Source of the DNA: Leguminivora glycinivorella
Taxonomy: Eukaryota > Arthropoda > Insecta > Lepidoptera > Tortricidae
Assembly: GCF_023078275.1 (NCBI RefSeq)
Contig: NC_062996.1
Span: 4,216,001-4,280,000 of the forward strand
DNA: 64,000 nt
Direction of reading: 5' to 3'
The notes beneath the pieces were generated by a model. The model worked only from the letters and a program-made list of their open reading frames with translations. It was not told the origin of the DNA and did not search any database. Shown one piece after another: positions 63,884 through 64,000 of the stretch. Within the stretch, counting starts at the first letter, position 1. Each line of letters opens with the position of its first letter. Position numbers and translations under genes: made by a program.

Positions 63884-64000
63884 GTAAGATACTCTTTTAT
63901 TTCATTTATTTGTTGTAGTCATGTACAATAAAATTAAGATGTTACATAATAAGATAAAGTAATGACACCCTGGAATGCAACAGAAACTTTAGGTATTATT
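63884..64000 (+). other. Start of ACLY intron 16
   Basis: AT-rich intron sequence to the window end. No feature is seen. Confidence 0.6.

Overview
This is a eukaryotic nuclear window with the look of a lepidopteran (moth or butterfly) genome: AT-rich sequence, one widely spaced spliced gene, GT-AG introns, and very dense short transposons, tRNA-derived SINEs and LINE 3' ends of types common in Lepidoptera. The species cannot be named from the sequence alone.

The only host gene recognised is ATP-citrate lyase (ACLY), on the + strand. Its start codon is at 29890 and sixteen coding exons can be placed by canonical splice sites, unbroken phase and protein similarity. They cover the ATP-grasp half, the citrate-binding domain, the linker and much of the succinyl-CoA-synthetase-alpha-like half. 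The exon with the catalytic histidine and the citrate-synthase-like C-terminus lie beyond the window. A TATA/initiator pair at 11932-11964 followed by a possible noncoding exon with a GTGAGT donor at 12135 is a candidate distal promoter.

The gene shows several oddities. (1) Five exons (3, 6, 10, 12, 15) are followed by extra copies of their own 3' tail plus 5' splice site plus a little intron; for exon 3 this has grown into a 135-bp array of nine copies. (2) Exon 6 carries a 1-base frameshift and in-frame stop. (3) The exon expected between exons 14 and 15 was not found; that interval is filled by a 5.2-kb terminal-inverted-repeat element holding a 97-bp GC-rich minisatellite. (4) Exon 5 sits between about 60-bp inverted repeats. 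(5) The copy of exon 12 has splice phases matching exon 12.

Layout: 1-11900, repeat-rich with no gene; 11930-12134, candidate promoter and leader exon; 12135-29820, repeat-rich and presumed first intron, including a roughly 200-bp repeat array with four perfect TGACGTCA sites; 29821-63883, ACLY coding region. Intron 12 contains an intact antisense Ty1/copia retrotransposon (48907-53407) with near-identical LTRs and a 5-bp target duplication, inserted in a MITE that lies in a LINE fragment. Intron 4 contains a broken mariner transposase. Seven copies of a roughly 230-bp element with CACA-type ends are scattered through the window, most with a 7-bp target duplication.
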